DNA of 33,669 bases from contig JBLNBZ010000118.1 of the NCBI GenBank assembly GCA_050260355.1, forward strand, positions 1-33,669, read 5' to 3'. This stretch comes from CADEFX01 sp050260355. GTDB lineage: Bacteria; Pseudomonadota; Alphaproteobacteria; Rhizobiales; Hyphomicrobiaceae. This document shows, piece after piece, positions 16,709-23,618 of the stretch. The notes beneath the pieces were generated by a model. That model did not search any database and was not told the DNA's origin. It worked only from the letters and a program-made list of their open reading frames with translations. Numbering within the stretch: position 1 is the first letter of the stretch; each line of letters opens with the position of its first letter. The translations under genes and the position numbers were made by a program.

Positions 16709-16975
16709 ATGCGGACGAAGATCATCGTCCCGTCGCTCGCGGCGGGACTCCTGGGCCTCAGCTTGATTCCTCCCGCAAGCGCCCAGGACGCCGCCGGCGT
16801 CCTGGTGCAAAGCCGCATCTGCTACGACAGCGACGGCGATCGCGTTCCGTGCGGCGCGTATTTCAGGAGCGCACCCCCATACTACTCGGATGACGAGGAT
16901 GACGATGCGAGCGCGCCGCAATCCTACTGGGACGATAGCGATGACGATGACCAGAATGTCGATGATGGCGGGTAG
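16709..16975 (+). CDS. small acidic secreted protein with CYD-CGA motif (paralogue 2)
   Basis: The 88-aa product has a signal peptide (MRTKIIVPSLAAGLLGLSL, cleavage after PPASA) and the motif ICYDSDGDRVPCGAYFR, which lines up with VCYDRAGRRVSCGAHYR in the gene before it. The C-terminal half is Asp-rich (DDEDDD, DDSDDDD), so the mature protein is strongly acidic while its paralogue is basic. An Asp-rich tail could bind calcium or other cations; this is inference. AAGGGGA lies 8 bases before the ATG. A terminator separates the two genes, so expression is independent or depends on read-through. Confidence 0.7.
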   Translation: MRTKIIVPSLAAGLLGLSLIPPASAQDAAGVLVQSRICYDSDGDRVPCGAYFRSAPPYYSDDEDDDASAPQSYWDDSDDDDQNVDDGG

Positions 16976-16985
16976 AAGCCGCGAG

Positions 16986-17045
16986 TGAGCGGCGCCGGCC
17001 GATCCCGCCGCTCATTGCAAGATCGGCCCAATTTTTGGGTCGGTC
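16986..17045 (+). terminator. tandem hairpins after the acidic paralogue, probable terminator
   Basis: A 9-bp stem TGAGCGGCG/CGCCGCTCA (16986-17014) is followed by a second hairpin GATCGGCCC/GGGTCGGTC (17021-17045, two G-U pairs) with AATTTTT in the loop. There is no clean T-run after either stem, so this is a weaker terminator call. Confidence 0.4.
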
Positions 17046-17148
17046 ACCTTCGCTTTGATCGGCGCTATTTGGGCGGCGAGCCTGTCCCACTCCGGAACGA
17101 ATGCGGGCGCGAGGCGTTCATCATGTCCAGTCAACGAACGGGTGTGCC

Positions 17149-17340
17149 ATGGGCAGGAGTGCGAAAGAAATCGACCGGCTCCAGTTGCTGAACAAGACCC
17201 GCCAGGAGCTGGAAACTGCCGCGCGCAGGCTCGAAGCCGACATTGCGAGCGCGAACCGGACCCTCGTGAACGTGCGTATCGCGATGGCGCGATCCACCCC
17301 GCCGGAAGAGCGGATCTCGGTAGACGTCGCCAAGCACTGA
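17149..17340 (+). CDS. small coiled-coil hypothetical protein
   Basis: The 63-aa product begins MGRSAKEIDRLQLLNK and is almost entirely a heptad-like helix (LQLLNKTRQELETAARRLE, then DIASANRTLVNVRIAMAR), which predicts a short coiled coil. The ATG at 17149 is chosen because the upstream part of the frame (from 17101) is not protein-like, although no clear ribosome site is seen. A longer antisense frame over the same bases is Arg/Ser-rich and judged a shadow. It lies between the secreted pair and a convergent small gene. No known family. Confidence 0.5.
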   Translation: MGRSAKEIDRLQLLNKTRQELETAARRLEADIASANRTLVNVRIAMARSTPPEERISVDVAKH

Positions 17341-17394
17341 GGCTCGGAGCAAAGGCCTGGTGATCCCGGGTGGGCGACCCGTGGCGTGGTTCTC

Positions 17395-17646
17395 TCAATA
17401 AACTATGGTGTCGGGAACGCCCGGCCAGCGGAGCGTGATGCCCTTGCACTCGCTTTGCAGCTGGCGCCACATCGAGGCTGCGTCACCCTCGTGAAGCCTC
17501 CAGCGATCCTCCGGCGCGATGGCAACGGTGCAGCCCATGCTGTTTGCCGCCATGCGGTGGTCCAGGCTCGCGGCGACCTTGGCGCCGTAGCCGAACGCGA
17601 CCACGCTGGCGCAAGCCAGCAGGATGGCGACGAGAAGTCTCTCCAT
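17395..17646 (-). CDS. small exported hypothetical protein
   Basis: The 83-aa product begins with a signal peptide or anchor (MERLLVAILLACASVVAFGYG), followed by a mature part with two Cys (SMGCTVAI and LQSECKGI) and a Trp-rich core (DRWRLHEGD, MWRQLQ, LRWPGVPD). The spacing of the Cys pair fits a periplasmic disulfide. The ATG at 17646 has GAGG 8 bases upstream. It runs convergently to the coiled-coil gene. I do not recognise the family. Confidence 0.6.
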   Translation of the reverse strand: MERLLVAILLACASVVAFGYGAKVAASLDHRMAANSMGCTVAIAPEDRWRLHEGDAASMWRQLQSECKGITLRWPGVPDTIVY

Positions 17647-17897
17647 TTACGAACCTCGAACCATCGAATGTCTTGCTCGGGGCAATGTCCCTGCCGAGTG
17701 AGGAGCAAGACTGATGCCATCGCGGGCGGAGTGGGCTCCGCGGCGAGGACGTTAAGCAGGCTGCTTCGGAGGGCGGTTAACGCTGGGGGTGAGGGCGGCG
17801 GGGAGCAGGGCGCGGCGCGGTCGCCCGCGGCGCCCCGCCCGCGCCCATTGGGGTTCGACGGCAAGGGGCTCGAAGTCAAGATCACAAATGAGGCTGG
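17647..17897. other. intergenic region beside tRNA-Leu
   Basis: No gene is supported. It holds the upstream region of the 17395-17646 gene and the downstream flank of tRNA-Leu. A TTAAC at 17777-17781 has no partner at the CtrA spacing. Confidence 0.4.
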
Positions 17898-17984
17898 TGG
17901 TGCCCCAGGCCCGACTCGAACGGGCACGTCGTTGCCGACACCAGATTTTGAGTCTGGCGCGTCTACCGGTTCCGCCACTGGGGC
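17898..17984 (-). tRNA. tRNA-Leu(CAA)
   Basis: Read on the minus strand, acceptor strand GCCCCAG pairs with CTGGGGC. The anticodon loop CTCAAAA gives anticodon CAA (17950-17948), the T arm contains the canonical GTTCGAG loop, and a class II variable arm (TGTCGGCAACGACGT) marks it as a leucine tRNA. The 3' CCA is encoded (17898-17900). It reads UUG codons. No integrase or repeated 3' end is seen beside it. Confidence 0.95.
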
Positions 17985-18065
17985 TTGTGCAGCGGCGGCA
18001 TCATAGCGGGCGCCGACCGAGCGTCAAACGCGACGCGGGGGCGCCGGCAGGGGAATGACACCCCC

Positions 18066-19034
18066 TCAAGCGGAGGGGCGGGTGGCAGTGCGCGCGGGCG
18101 GTGGCCTTGCGGTCAGGGTGCCGGCGCGTGCGGCCTCCTCGACGATCCAGGCGCGAAACGCGGCGATCTTGGGCACAGTCTCGTTGCCCTGCGGGCAGAC
18201 CAGATAGAAGCCGCGATCGGCCTCGATCTCCAGATCGAAGGGGGCGACGAGCCGACCTGTCCTCAGGTCGTCCGAGATCAGCGCCTTGTGCGCGAGCAGG
18301 ACCCCGGCGCCCTCGATCGTGGCCTCGATGGCATGGTCGGCGCTGTTGAAGCGCAAGCCGCGGCCGTAATCGACATCGTCGAAACCGCCCAACCCGGCGC
18401 GGGCGAACCACTCGGCCCATCTTGGCCAGCCCGCGACCGCGCTGAGCGAGTCGTCGTGGATCAGGGGCAGCTTGCGCAGGTCGGCCGGCGCGGAGATGCC
18501 ACCGGCCTCGGACAAGAGGCGCGGGCTCAGCACCGGCAGCATGTGCACGTCGAGCAGGCGCTGGGCGAATAGGCCGACAAACGGCTCGCGCCCGTTGCGG
18601 ATCGCCACATCGACGCCGTCGCTGGTGAAGTTGGCGTAGGCCTGCGTAGCGGAGACGCGTGCGTCGATCTCGGGATTGGCCATCAGGAAACGATAGAGAC
18701 GCGGAGCCAGCCACTTGGCCGTGAAGCCCGGCGGCGCACTGATGACCAGCACGCCGTCGTCGCGGCCCCGGTCGAGCAAATCGATGGTGCGCCGCATCTG
18801 CAGGAACGCAGCGTTGAGGCCGGGATAGATGAGCTCGCCCGCCCTGGTGAGGGTGATCGCGCGCGCCTGACGGTGAAACAGCTTCTGGCCGAGGAACTCC
18901 TCGAGGCCGCGAATCTGGTGGCTGAGCGCGGCAGGCGTGACGTGCAACTCGTCGGCGGCGCGCGTGAAGCTCAAGTGCCTGGCCGTGGCCTCGAAGGCGC
19001 GCAAGGCGTTCAGCGGGGGCAGGGGGCGAGGCAT
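18066..19034 (-). CDS. LysR-family transcriptional regulator, GcvA-like
   Basis: A 322-aa LysR protein. The N-terminal winged helix (PPLNALRAFEATARHLSFTR, ELHVTPAALSHQIRGLEEFLG, KLFHRQ) is of the GcvA/AmpR subgroup. The effector-binding domain starts near residue 90 (GVLVISAPPGFTAKWLAPRL) and shows the GcvA-type GVDVAIRNGREP stretch. The ATG at 19034 begins right before the helix-turn-helix. It is transcribed divergently from the small gene at 19141, and LysR proteins commonly control a divergent neighbour. A perfect inverted repeat at 19076-19092 in the shared gap is a likely operator. The effector is unknown. Confidence 0.93.
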   Translation of the reverse strand: MPRPLPPLNALRAFEATARHLSFTRAADELHVTPAALSHQIRGLEEFLGQKLFHRQARAITLTRAGELIYPGLNAAFLQMRRTIDLLDRGRDDGVLVISAPPGFTAKWLAPRLYRFLMANPEIDARVSATQAYANFTSDGVDVAIRNGREPFVGLFAQRLLDVHMLPVLSPRLLSEAGGISAPADLRKLPLIHDDSLSAVAGWPRWAEWFARAGLGGFDDVDYGRGLRFNSADHAIEATIEGAGVLLAHKALISDDLRTGRLVAPFDLEIEADRGFYLVCPQGNETVPKIAAFRAWIVEEAARAGTLTARPPPARTATRPSA

Positions 19035-19075
19035 GATCGATGAGCTTTCTTCATCTTGAGGCTGAGGAAGGATCG

Positions 19076-19092
19076 TTTGTTCCGCGAACAAA
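19076..19092. promoter_or_regulatory. inverted repeat in the LysR/small-gene divergent promoter
   Basis: TTTGTTC-CGC-GAACAAA is a perfect 7-bp inverted repeat with a 3-base centre, 42 bases from the LysR start and 49 bases from the 19141 start. Its position and symmetry suit an operator for the LysR protein, although the spacing is not exactly the T-N11-A form. Confidence 0.5.
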
Positions 19093-19140
19093 ATCAACTT
19101 ATCTCCGTGCCAGAGATGATCGTTGGTGAGGAAAAATAAC

Positions 19141-19326
19141 ATGGACAACGCCTCTGCAGAGACTCGGCCAGAGCCTACGCCAGAGCTCATCGCCGAAATC
19201 ACGCGCCGCGCCCGCATCGAGCGCTCCCGCGCCTTGTGGCAACTGCTGCAGGGGATGTTCGGTAGCCATGCGGCCGACGACGAGCCGGCGCGGCTGCCGC
19301 ATCACCTGAGACCCAGGTCGTCCTGA
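19141..19326 (+). CDS. small hypothetical protein divergent from LysR gene
   Basis: The 61-aa product begins MDNASAETRPEPTPELIAEI and carries a basic helix (RRARIERSRALWQLLQGMF), then a disordered-looking tail. This compact shape resembles short RSAM/DUF-like rhizobial proteins, but no family is assigned. GAGG precedes the ATG by 10 bases; an in-frame TTG at 19123 is less likely. The gene is single and ends 53 bases before a strong terminator. Confidence 0.6.
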   Translation: MDNASAETRPEPTPELIAEITRRARIERSRALWQLLQGMFGSHAADDEPARLPHHLRPRSS

Positions 19327-19379
19327 ACCCTTCATCCCCCTCCCCTCATCCCCTTCAGACCCTCCCGGGGATGATCACT

Positions 19380-19408
19380 AGGCCGCCCTCCAGGCGGCCT
19401 TTCTTTTT
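19380..19408 (+). terminator. rho-independent terminator
   Basis: AGGCCGCC (19380-19387) pairs with GGCGGCCT (19393-19400) around a 5-base loop, followed by TTCTTTTT. It ends transcription of the 19141 gene. Confidence 0.85.
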
Positions 19409-19791
19409 CGCGAGATGAAAATGTTATCCCCGGCGAGCCAAGCGGCAGAATACTGGCCGCGTCTCGGATCAGGGATGCAGATGGCTGCGCAGCGCTGCGT
19501 CACGGCTTAGGGGTCCGGGAGCCGCTGTCCGTTCATCTTGCTCGGTTGGCCGCCAGACCAACGGAGCGCCTGAGCGGGATCCGGAAGCGGCGAGCCAGGG
19601 CGTCATTGAGCCCATCAAAGAGCGCAAAAGGTCATCGGGCTCGGCGACGCCCGCTCCCCATTTTTGCGCACGAGCCTCGAGCGGGAAGCTGCTGCGGGGC
19701 CGGCGGCGCTTGCCCTCTCGCGACCAAGTCGCGTGGCAGCGGCGCTGCAGATCGCATGGACACAATGCGGCTGGAGCTTTAAGCAGCGCTC
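19409..19791. other. 383-base gap with no supported gene
   Basis: Short open frames on both strands lack protein-like composition and ribosome sites. No clear repeat or RNA is seen. The last 60 bases presumably hold the promoter of the 19792 gene. Confidence 0.4.
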
Positions 19792-20373
19792 ATGCTGAGG
19801 CGGAGCTACGACTGGATGATGCGGATGGCGGGGCACAAGAACGCCCCGCACGCGCTCTTCTGGGTGGCCTTCATCGAAAGCTCGGTGTTCCCCATTCCGC
19901 CCGACGTCATGCTGGTGCCGATGGTGCTGGCGCGGCGGCAGAAGGCTTGGGTCTACGCGAGCATCTGCACCGTGGGCTCGGTGATCGGCGGCGTTGCGGG
20001 CTATGCCATCGGCTATTTCCTGTTCGAGTACCTCGGCGAGCCGATCCTGAGGTTTTATGGCTACGCGCAGCGCTTCGGCGAGTTCAGGCAGCTGTTCAAC
20101 GACTACGGCGTATGGATCCTGATCATCAAGGGCATGACGCCGTTTCCGTACAAGGTGCTGACGATCCTGGCAGGGGTGACGCATATGCCCGTCATCCCGT
20201 TCATGCTGGCGAGCATCGTGGCGCGGGCGATGCGGTTCTATCTCGTGGCGGGGCTGCTGTACTGGTTCGGCGAGCCGATGCGGGAGTTCATCGAGAGGCG
20301 GCTCAGCCTGCTGACTACCGCATTCGTGATTTTGCTCGTCGGCGGCTTCGCCGCTATCAGGTTCCTGTTCTGA
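19792..20373 (+). CDS. YqaA-family (VTT/DedA-like) membrane protein
   Basis: The 193-aa inner-membrane protein has the VTT (SNARE-associated) fold signature of the YqaA branch: FIESSVFPIPPDVMLVPM near the start, a Gly-rich helix (VGSVIGGVAGYAIGYFLFEY), KGMTPFPYKVLTILAGVTHM, and two more hydrophobic helices. DedA-superfamily members take part in lipid flipping and membrane homeostasis; the role of YqaA itself is not well defined. The start is ATG at 19792. dsbB begins 22 bases after its stop, so they form an operon, an arrangement that suggests a shared envelope role. Confidence 0.85.
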   Translation: MLRRSYDWMMRMAGHKNAPHALFWVAFIESSVFPIPPDVMLVPMVLARRQKAWVYASICTVGSVIGGVAGYAIGYFLFEYLGEPILRFYGYAQRFGEFRQLFNDYGVWILIIKGMTPFPYKVLTILAGVTHMPVIPFMLASIVARAMRFYLVAGLLYWFGEPMREFIERRLSLLTTAFVILLVGGFAAIRFLF

Positions 20374-20395
20374 CAGGAGCCTCCGGCAGGTTGTG

Positions 20396-20917
20396 ATGGC
20401 GCTCGGTGCCCGACCCGTGATGCAAGTTGCAGCCTACCGCGCGGGCGCGGCAGCGCTGATCGCGAGCATCCTCGTCATCCTGACGGCGCTGGGCTTCGAG
20501 TACATCGGCCACTACGAGCCGTGTCCGCTGTGCCTGATGCAGCGGTATGCCTATTACGCCGGTATTCCGCTGCTGTTTCTGGCTCTGGTTCTGTTGGCTG
20601 CGGAATATCCGAAGGCTGCCGCGCTCACATTCGGCATCGTTGCGCTGGGCTTCCTCGCCAATGCCGGCCTAGGTGTCTATCACGCTGGCGCGGAATGGAA
20701 ATTCTGGCCGGGCCCGGATACGTGTGCAGCCGGCAGCGCCATCTCCACGCAAGCCGGCGGTCTGCTCAAGCAGCTCGAGCAGACGCGGGTCGTGCGTTGC
20801 GACGAGGCGGCATGGCGCATGTTCGGCCTGTCGTTTGCGGGCTGGAACGTCATCGCATCGTTCCTGCTGGCGGCTCTGTGCCTGCAGGCGGCATTTGCGG
20901 CGCGCCGGCCGCGATAA
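20396..20917 (+). CDS. dsbB: disulfide bond formation protein DsbB
   Basis: DsbB reoxidises the periplasmic thiol oxidase DsbA and passes electrons to quinone. The 173-aa protein has four hydrophobic segments and both catalytic Cys pairs: CPLC (Cys43, Cys46) followed by LMQR, and a second periplasmic pair, Cys110 in PGPDTC and Cys135 in VVRCDE. The YHAGAEWKFWPGP stretch and FGLSFAGWN near the last helix are typical of alphaproteobacterial DsbB. AGG lies 5 bases before the ATG at 20396; a GTG one codon earlier is possible. It follows the YqaA gene closely. No dsbA is seen in the window. Confidence 0.93.
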   Translation: MALGARPVMQVAAYRAGAAALIASILVILTALGFEYIGHYEPCPLCLMQRYAYYAGIPLLFLALVLLAAEYPKAAALTFGIVALGFLANAGLGVYHAGAEWKFWPGPDTCAAGSAISTQAGGLLKQLEQTRVVRCDEAAWRMFGLSFAGWNVIASFLLAALCLQAAFAARRPR

Positions 20918-21076
20918 GCCTTACGCGCCCCTCGATTCGAGGGCATGGCTGTTCGGGCACGTGTCAACGAAAATCCTTGAATAACTCGCGATTGCGCCTA
21001 GGCGTCGCCACAAAGCAACTGTTAATTAGGCGCTACCGGAACACGACGTGAACACGTGGACGGGAGTGAGGTTGTA
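20918..21076. other. gap after dsbB, no supported gene
   Basis: No protein gene is supported. A TTAATTAG stretch near 21019 and the sequence before 21060 may hold a promoter for the doubtful frame at 21077. Confidence 0.35.
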
Positions 21077-21526
21077 ATGAGTGGGTCGCGTACAATTCGG
21101 GCGTGTAAAAGTCCGGCCGAGGTTTTGTTTGTGCGTGGCGTGGCTCGTGCATGCAGATCTGTGGATGACCCCGCCACCGACCATGCCGGAGCGAAACCCA
21201 ATCGAGACCCGGCGCGTTGTTCAGGCGGCGTTTCCAGCAAGTTTGAGTACGCGTTGCGTTCCGTTGCGTCAGTGTTGCGTGATGTTGCGTCAGCGTCCGG
21301 ACGGCCGGCATCGGGCGTCCCAAAATCCCCGCGGAGCGCGCTTGCAGGCGTGTTCCAGACATTGAAGCGAGCCGCTCACGCCAAAAAGGGCAGGCGTATG
21401 GGTGAGCGGTTCGCCGATCCGAGCCGGCCTGTATCGCGTCCCGGCGTCAGTGGTGTGGCGTACAGAGTAGAGTGGCCGGTCAGCGAGTTGCGTGGGCGTA
21501 TCGCCGGCCGTGGCAAGCAACATTGA
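21077..21526 (+). CDS. doubtful hypothetical protein
   Basis: An open frame of 149 residues begins at an ATG with GAGG 6 bases upstream, the main argument for it. The product is Arg/Ser/Ala/Pro-rich (MSGSRTIRACKSPAEVLF at the start, KKGRRMGERF near residue 110), with no domain, signal or membrane helix. Third codon positions are much less GC-biased than in neighbouring genes, so the stretch may be non-coding or recently acquired. It contains the phased GTTGCGT repeats at 21253-21290. If it is not a gene, the whole of 20918-21907 has no protein gene. Confidence 0.25.
   Translation: MSGSRTIRACKSPAEVLFVRGVARACRSVDDPATDHAGAKPNRDPARCSGGVSSKFEYALRSVASVLRDVASASGRPASGVPKSPRSALAGVFQTLKRAAHAKKGRRMGERFADPSRPVSRPGVSGVAYRVEWPVSELRGRIAGRGKQH
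21253..21290 (+). repeat. four GTTGCGT repeats at helical-turn spacing
   Basis: GTTGCGT occurs at 21253, 21263, 21274 and 21284, with starts 10, 11 and 10 bases apart. This spacing puts each copy on the same face of the DNA helix. A further copy lies near 21489. It could be a protein-binding array or a simple repeat. Confidence 0.5.
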
Positions 21527-21756
21527 AGGCGTGAGGTGAAGCGTGGCGTCGCGTTCGCTGCAGGTCGAGAGTGCACAGCGAGAGGTTTGTGACGGTGAGT
21601 GGCGTCAAGTCGGTGATGTGTCGTCGTCAGTTCTGCGTGTGATCAAAGTCAGAGTAACCCCGTCGAACCCGAGATCCGACCGCGCAATGGGTCGGGTCAG
21701 CTGAACCGGAGCGAGATCCGGGACGGATGCGCCCCCCGCGCAACGTCCTAACGAGA

Positions 21757-21851
21757 AGGCAAGCGCACTCCAGCGAGCGACAAGCAGTCCCTCAAGGCAT
21801 CGAATTGCATGGTCTTGCGTACCGATGCCAGAGCGCCGAGTGCGCTTGCCT
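21757..21851 (+). ncRNA. candidate structured RNA with a long closing stem
   Basis: AGGCAAGCGCACTC (21757-21770) is perfectly complementary over 14 bases to GAGTGCGCTTGCCT (21838-21851). Inside, GGCATCG (21796-21802) pairs with CGATGCC (21823-21829), giving a closed stem, an asymmetric internal loop and an apical stem-loop. A smaller hairpin, CCGACC/GGTCGG, lies at 21676-21695. No protein gene covers this part. It may be a small RNA or a leader of the gene at 21908. The pairing is seen; expression is not known. Confidence 0.4.
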
Positions 21852-21907
21852 CTACCCCAACCCGGCTGAGCCCGGTGTCGACAAGCACAGGTGAGGCATT
21901 TTTCACG

Positions 21908-22123
21908 ATGAACCATGTCCCCCAGCACATAAATCCGCTGCAGTGGCACCAGGCCCTCGGCTACGCGCGGCAGGCTTGCGCTCGCATCTTCAGGGATGGA
22001 GGCAGCCCGCGCGATGCGTTGCAGGCTTTTGGCGTGTCGCCGCCGGCGGGCATCGATTGGAGCAAGGCCGTTGAGCTGGTCGCGCAGGAATTGTGCGTCC
22101 AGCCCGTGCGAAGGGCCGCCTGA
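21908..22123 (+). CDS. small conserved-looking hypothetical protein
   Basis: The 71-aa product begins MNHVPQHINPLQWHQALG and continues with ARQACARIFRDGGSPRDALQ, then DWSKAVELVAQELC. This pattern of an 'ARQxCARIFRDGG' helix and a 'DWSKAV' helix is one I associate with short rhizobial proteins of unknown function. There is no signal or membrane helix. The ATG at 21908 is chosen because the frame upstream is not protein-like; GAGG lies 13 bases upstream, which is long. A strong bidirectional terminator follows. Confidence 0.6.
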   Translation: MNHVPQHINPLQWHQALGYARQACARIFRDGGSPRDALQAFGVSPPAGIDWSKAVELVAQELCVQPVRRAA

Positions 22124-22150
22124 AAGCGGCTTGCCCGCTAATAGCCAGAA

Positions 22151-22185
22151 AAAAGGCCTCGGCCGCATTGCCGCCGAGGCCTTTT
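22151..22185. terminator. bidirectional rho-independent terminator
   Basis: AAAAGGCCTCGGC (22151-22163) pairs perfectly over 13 bp with GCCGAGGCCTTTT (22173-22185). The run of A on one side and T on the other lets it stop both the plus-strand gene at 21908 and the minus-strand HNH gene. Confidence 0.88.
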
Positions 22186-22213
22186 CCTTTGTGTGTCTGC
22201 GGGCGAGAGGATC

Positions 22214-22774
22214 TTACGGATCGAGCTCGGTATCCCAGTACAGGTAGTCGAGCCAGCTCTCGTGCAGGTAGTTGGGCGGGAACAGCCGCCCATTGCGATG
22301 CAGCTCGAAGACCGTTGGCCGGTAGGGCCACTGGGACGGCCGCATGCCGGCACGGTCCGGCATCAATCCGCCCTTGGTCAGATTGCAAGGCGCGCAGGCC
22401 GTCACGACGTTGTCCCAGCGGGTCTGGCCGCCCCTCGACCGCGGAATGAGATGGTCGAAGGTCAGGTCTTCCTTGGCGCCACAGTATTGGCAGGTGAATT
22501 TATCGCGCAGGAAGACGTTGAACCGCGTAAAGGCCGGATACAGCGCGGGCTTCACGTAGGTCTTGAGCGATACGACGCTCGGCACCCGCATCTCGAAAGA
22601 CGGGCTGCGCACGAACCGGTCGTACTCGGAGACGATGTTGACCCGGTCCAGGAACACCGCCTTGACGGTGTCCTGCCAGTTCCAGAGCGAAAGCGGGTAG
22701 TAGCTTAACGGCCGGAAGTCCGCATTCAGCACCAGCGCCGGGAAGCCATTCGGTATAGCAGCTTGCACGGTCAC
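22214..22774 (-). CDS. HNH endonuclease family protein
   Basis: The 186-aa product contains a zinc-supported HNH module: CQYCG (Cys95, Cys98), LTFDHLIPRSRGG (Asp107-His108), WDNVV and CAPCN (Cys127, Cys130). Around it are rhizobial-type regions NADFRPLSYYPLSLWNWQ at the N-terminus and HESWLDYLYW at the C-terminus. This type is a single-copy chromosomal gene in many alphaproteobacteria, with unknown cellular role; a DNA nicking or repair activity is inferred from the fold only. The start is GTG at 22774 with AGGA 10 bases upstream. Nothing beside it marks it as part of a mobile element. Confidence 0.9.
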   Translation of the reverse strand: MTVQAAIPNGFPALVLNADFRPLSYYPLSLWNWQDTVKAVFLDRVNIVSEYDRFVRSPSFEMRVPSVVSLKTYVKPALYPAFTRFNVFLRDKFTCQYCGAKEDLTFDHLIPRSRGGQTRWDNVVTACAPCNLTKGGLMPDRAGMRPSQWPYRPTVFELHRNGRLFPPNYLHESWLDYLYWDTELDP

Positions 22775-22943
22775 GAGTTGGCAGTCCTGACAGTTCCCTG
22801 TCCGAATCGCACTCGGAGCACCAATAATTTGCGCGGCATACTAGCCATGTGTGTCGCTGATGTGAAGCGCACAATCCCTAGCTTTGCCGCCCGCGACAGC
22901 GTGGCCCGGAGTCCTCCAGGCGCCGCGGTCCGGGCTGGCGCTC

Positions 22944-23591
22944 TCATCTGAGCGTCTGACGCAGGAAATGGCCGCCGAGGGCCAGCCCGACCTGGTCGAT
23001 GCCGTGCCCGAGGCCGGGCCGCCGGTGCCATTCGACCAGATATCCCTGGGCCGCCAGTGTCTCGCGCGTGAGGTCGAGCGCCTCCACGGGAATGACCTCA
23101 TCGATCTCCCCGTGCACGAGCAGGACCGGGGGTGCTGCGGGGCTGGCCGAAAGACGCTCAGGGCCCGCAATCACTCCCGAGTAGCCGACGATGGCGGCCA
23201 TCGGCTCCTTGCGGCGGAGGCCGACATGCAGCGCCATCATCGTGCCTTGGCTGAAGCCGACCAAGGCCAGGCGGTCCGAAGTGAGACGCCGGCGCTGGAG
23301 CTGCGCGTCCAGAAACGCATCGAGCAACGGCCCCGCCGTCGTGACCCCAGCCCACAAATCGCTCGGGTCGCGCGAGGACAGGGGAAACCACTGCCGGCCG
23401 CCGAAGTCGGCCATCGCCAGCAGCTCGGGCGCGTGCGGCGCGATGAATGCGACGCGCGGCAACAGGTCTTTCCACTCATGCGCCAGAGCAATGAGGTCGC
23501 TGCCGTCGGCGCCATAGCCGTGCAGCAGCACGACGAGCCCGTCGGCGCGACCCGCAGCGGGCTCGAGGCTCGGTCCATCGAGACTTTGCAT
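22944..23591 (-). CDS. phospholipase/carboxylesterase-type alpha/beta-hydrolase
   Basis: A 215-aa serine hydrolase of the YpfH/carboxylesterase group. Oxyanion motif LLHGYGADG (22-30), nucleophile GFSQG (Ser114), acid Asp164 in HGEIDEVIP and His196 in PGLGHGID complete the triad. There is no signal peptide, so it is cytosolic. The ATG at 23591 follows GGGGA. It starts 27 bases after the DNA glycosylase stop on the same strand, so the two are one operon. Substrate is unknown; small acyl esters are typical. Confidence 0.9.
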   Translation of the reverse strand: MQSLDGPSLEPAAGRADGLVVLLHGYGADGSDLIALAHEWKDLLPRVAFIAPHAPELLAMADFGGRQWFPLSSRDPSDLWAGVTTAGPLLDAFLDAQLQRRRLTSDRLALVGFSQGTMMALHVGLRRKEPMAAIVGYSGVIAGPERLSASPAAPPVLLVHGEIDEVIPVEALDLTRETLAAQGYLVEWHRRPGLGHGIDQVGLALGGHFLRQTLR

Positions 23592-23618
23592 GGGAAATCC
23601 CCGCGGTGGCGCGACTGG

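Noticed and set aside
17012..17470. 152-aa minus-strand frame over the coiled-coil gene
   Set aside because: Arg/Ser/Pro-rich product without structure; the plus-strand heptad pattern is more convincing.
21605..22168. 187-aa minus-strand frame in the dsbB-HNH gap
   Set aside because: It runs through the terminator stem at 22151-22185 and opposite the better small gene at 21908; the product is not protein-like.
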